The notes beneath the pieces are model-generated. The model did no database searches and had not been told where the DNA came from. It saw nothing but the letters and a program-made list of their open reading frames with translations. Positions 62,044 to 64,000 of a stretch of 64,000 nucleotides of DNA are shown here, one piece after another; positions within the stretch are counted from its first letter, which is position 1; every line of letters starts with the position of its first letter. The stretch spans positions 1,660,804 through 1,724,803 of the forward strand of contig OZ025786.1 in the NCBI GenBank assembly GCA_964019425.1. The letters run 5' to 3'. Origin of the DNA: Flectonema sp. DT1601. Taxonomy: Eukaryota > Euglenozoa > Diplonemea > Diplonemida > Diplonemidae. Made by a program: the position numbers and the translations under genes.

Positions 62044-62469
62044 TTAACAGTTTGATAAGCCTGTTCGTTGTTCCAAATGCCATAAGTAGCCGGCTAGGGC
62101 GTGAAGATTTCTCGTCGCAAACATTATTGAAAGATTTAGTTTGGTCTCAGAGATTCTCGCTTCCTGAATGTTTGATCTAATTGTTCCTTCTCTAATGCGG
62201 ACCACGTCACCATCCTCGCAATCAAATATTAGATGTCTGGCAGTAGAATCTGTTCTTTTGCAGAAGGGGCACTTTATCGGTAGTTCATTTACCCTTTTTT
62301 TTTTTTTTTTTTTGTGTGCACAGCAGGTTCCTTCGACCTGCTTTGCTGTTTGCGCTGTTAGGCGCGGTTGTTCTTTCTTTCTTCTGTAAACTTTCTTTTT
62401 GTGGGGATTGGGGATGGGATGGGGGGTTCCCGTAGGCTTCGTATCTTCTTTGTTTTCTTTGTTTATCAA
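62044..62469 (-). pseudogene. LINE C 3' ORF with zinc knuckle (copy 2)
   Basis: Identical protein to that at 58389-58814, offset 3655 bases, through the tandem duplication. Same CPFCKRTDSTARHLIFDC knuckle. Confidence 0.65.
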
Positions 62470-62751
62470 TTACTAAAGAGTTCAGTTTACTTCCTCATTT
62501 GGTCTAAGAACCGCATCTTTAAATTATGGATTTCCAGGTCTTCCGAGCATTTCAGCTATTTGGTCCAGTACCACTACAAAGTTGGACATGCTGCGTTGAT
62601 TCTCCTTTAAGAAGCAGTCCTCTACTTTACTCACTACTTCACCAGTTTCGGTATTAATCATGCTTTGTATGTACAATGATCTCATCTTTTGGATACACCA
62701 GTGGTTGCACTTGAAAAGCACATGATGCGGTGTTGCAGTATCTCCATGACA

Positions 62752-64000
62752 AACCCGCAAACCCGCAAACCCGCAAACCCGCAAACCCGCAAACCCGCAA
62801 ACCCGCAAACCCGCAAACCCGCAAACCCGCAAACCCGCAAACCCGCAAACCCGCAAACCCGCAAACCCGCAAACCCGCAAACCCGCAAACCCGCAAACCC
62901 GCAAACCCGCAAACCCGCAAACCCGCAAACCCGCAAACCCGCAAACCCGCAAACCCGCAAACCCGCAAACCCGCAAACCCGCAAACCCGCAAACCCGCAA
63001 ACCCGCAAACCCGCAAACCCGCAAACCCGCAAACCCGCAAACCCGCAAACCTGCAAACCTGCAAACCCGCAAACCCGCAAACCCGCAAACCCGCAAACCC
63101 GCAAACCCGCAAACCCGCAAACCCGCAAACCCGCAAACCCGCAAACCCGCAAACCCGCAAACCCGCAAACCCGCAAACCCGCAAACCCGCAAACCCGCAA
63201 ACCCGCAAACCCGCAAACCCGCAAACCCGCAAACCCGCAAACCCGCAAACCCGCAAACCCGCAAACCCGCAAACCCGCAAACCCACAAACCCGCAAACCC
63301 GCAAACCCGCAAACCCGCAAACCCGCAAACCCGCAAACCCGCAAACCCGCAAACCCGCAAACCCGCAAACCCGCAAACCCGCAAACCCGCAAACCCGCAA
63401 ACCCGCAAACCCGCAAACCCGCAAACCCGCAAACCCGCAAACCCGCAAACCCGCAAACCCGCAAACCCGCAAACCCGCAAACCCGCAAACCCGCAAACCC
63501 GCAAACCCGCAAACCCGCAAACCCGCAAACCCGCAAACCCGCAAACCCGCAAACCCGCAAACCCGCAAACCCGCAAACCCGCAAACCCGCAAACCCGCAA
63601 ACCCGCAAACCCGCAAACCCGCAAACCCGCAAACCCGCAAACCCGCAAACCCGCAAACCCGCAAACCCGCAAACCCGCAAACCCGCAAACCCGCAAACCC
63701 GCAAACCCGCAAACCCGCAAACCCGCAAACCCGCAAACCCGCAAACCCGCAAACCCGCAAACCCGCAAACCCGCAAACCCGCAAACCCGCAAACCCGCAA
63801 ACCCGCAAACCCGCAAACCCGCAAACCCGCAAACCCGCAAACCCGCAAACCCGCAAACCCGCAAACCCGCAAACCCGCAAACCCGCAAACCCGCAAACCC
63901 GCAAACCCGCAAACCCGCAAACCCGCAAACCCGCAAACCCGCAAACCCGCAAACCCGCAAACCCGCAAACCCGCAAACCCGCAAACCCGCAAACCCGCAA
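62752..64000. repeat. 8-bp satellite array, at least 156 units, runs off window
   Basis: The same CCGCAAAC unit as at 52172, over 1,249 bases to the window edge. Only about three variant units are visible (two adjacent CCTGC near 63052-63060 and one CCCAC near 63284). It interrupts the second copy of the LINE duplication inside the LINE B knuckle. On the - strand all three frames read RVCGFAGL periodically and one joins the LINE knuckle, which is an artefact of the 8-base period. The G-rich strand reads right to left. Confidence 0.97.

Larger units (their letters stand above)
59552..62751. repeat. Tandem duplication, copy 2 (with piggyBac inside, cut by satellite)
   Basis: Consists of 59552-59963 (RT fragment), the piggyBac element, and 61686-62751 (LINE C and start of LINE B), together 1478 of 1933 bases of the unit. 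It ends at 62751, where the 8-bp satellite starts in the middle of the LINE B knuckle region; the rest is beyond the array or absent. Confidence 0.88.

Noticed and set aside
62752-64000. Terminal telomere at the window end
   Set aside because: The G-rich strand runs right to left, opposite to a right-hand telomere, the unit contains C, and the same unit forms internal arrays.

Overview
The window reads as nuclear DNA of a unicellular eukaryote. Between about 1.4 and 44.8 kb there are sixteen recognisable protein genes, all on the + strand. They are mostly intronless, with a few short GT-AG introns (68-81 bp), standard stop codons, and intergenic spacers full of 15-25 bp A or T runs. A pyrimidine-rich tract ending in AG lies 7 to about 110 bases before the start codon of most genes. 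One-way gene order plus acceptor-like sites recalls polycistronic transcription with trans-splicing (Euglenozoa, for example diplonemids). I found no spliced-leader gene, so the lineage is an inference.

Gene region (1.4-44.8 kb), in order: a 2019-aa coiled-coil protein with a new-looking internal repeat; a spliced Ala-rich helical protein; a PHO88/SND3-like ER protein; a ClC-3/4/5-type chloride/proton exchanger; an NTF2-like/zinc-finger protein; a tripeptidyl-peptidase I (sedolisin); PIG-C of GPI-anchor synthesis; a ubiquitin-like/BspA-type LRR protein; a small Cys-motif protein; an SLC10A7-like transporter; a possible TMEM242-like mitochondrial protein; a three-PDZ scaffold; a coiled-coil/beta-gamma-crystallin protein; a mitochondrial carrier; a possible beta-propeller/solenoid protein; a cytochrome b5 front-end desaturase with a duplicated N-terminal membrane module; and a Pumilio protein preceded by a 22-copy 12-bp minisatellite. 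Several belong to endomembrane, lipid or cytoskeletal biology. I see no single pathway linking them.

Repeat region (about 44.8-64 kb): no confident host gene of known function. It holds two foldback elements built from one terminal sequence (the larger with 639-bp arms), a solo piggyBac-like end, a tandem duplication carrying tRNA-derived SINE heads, an 8-bp satellite (55 units, then at least 156 units running off the window), a minus-strand P-loop NTPase-like gene in two pieces, three sets of LINE fragments (RT, RNase H, zinc knuckle), and an internally deleted piggyBac element with TTAA target duplications.

The 57.6-62.8 kb part can be ordered in time: a 1,933-bp mosaic of LINE fragments was duplicated head to tail, a piggyBac copy sits at a TTAA in the second copy (the empty site survives in the first), and the second copy is cut by the 8-bp satellite. 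No CRISPR array, rRNA operon or confident tRNA gene was seen.
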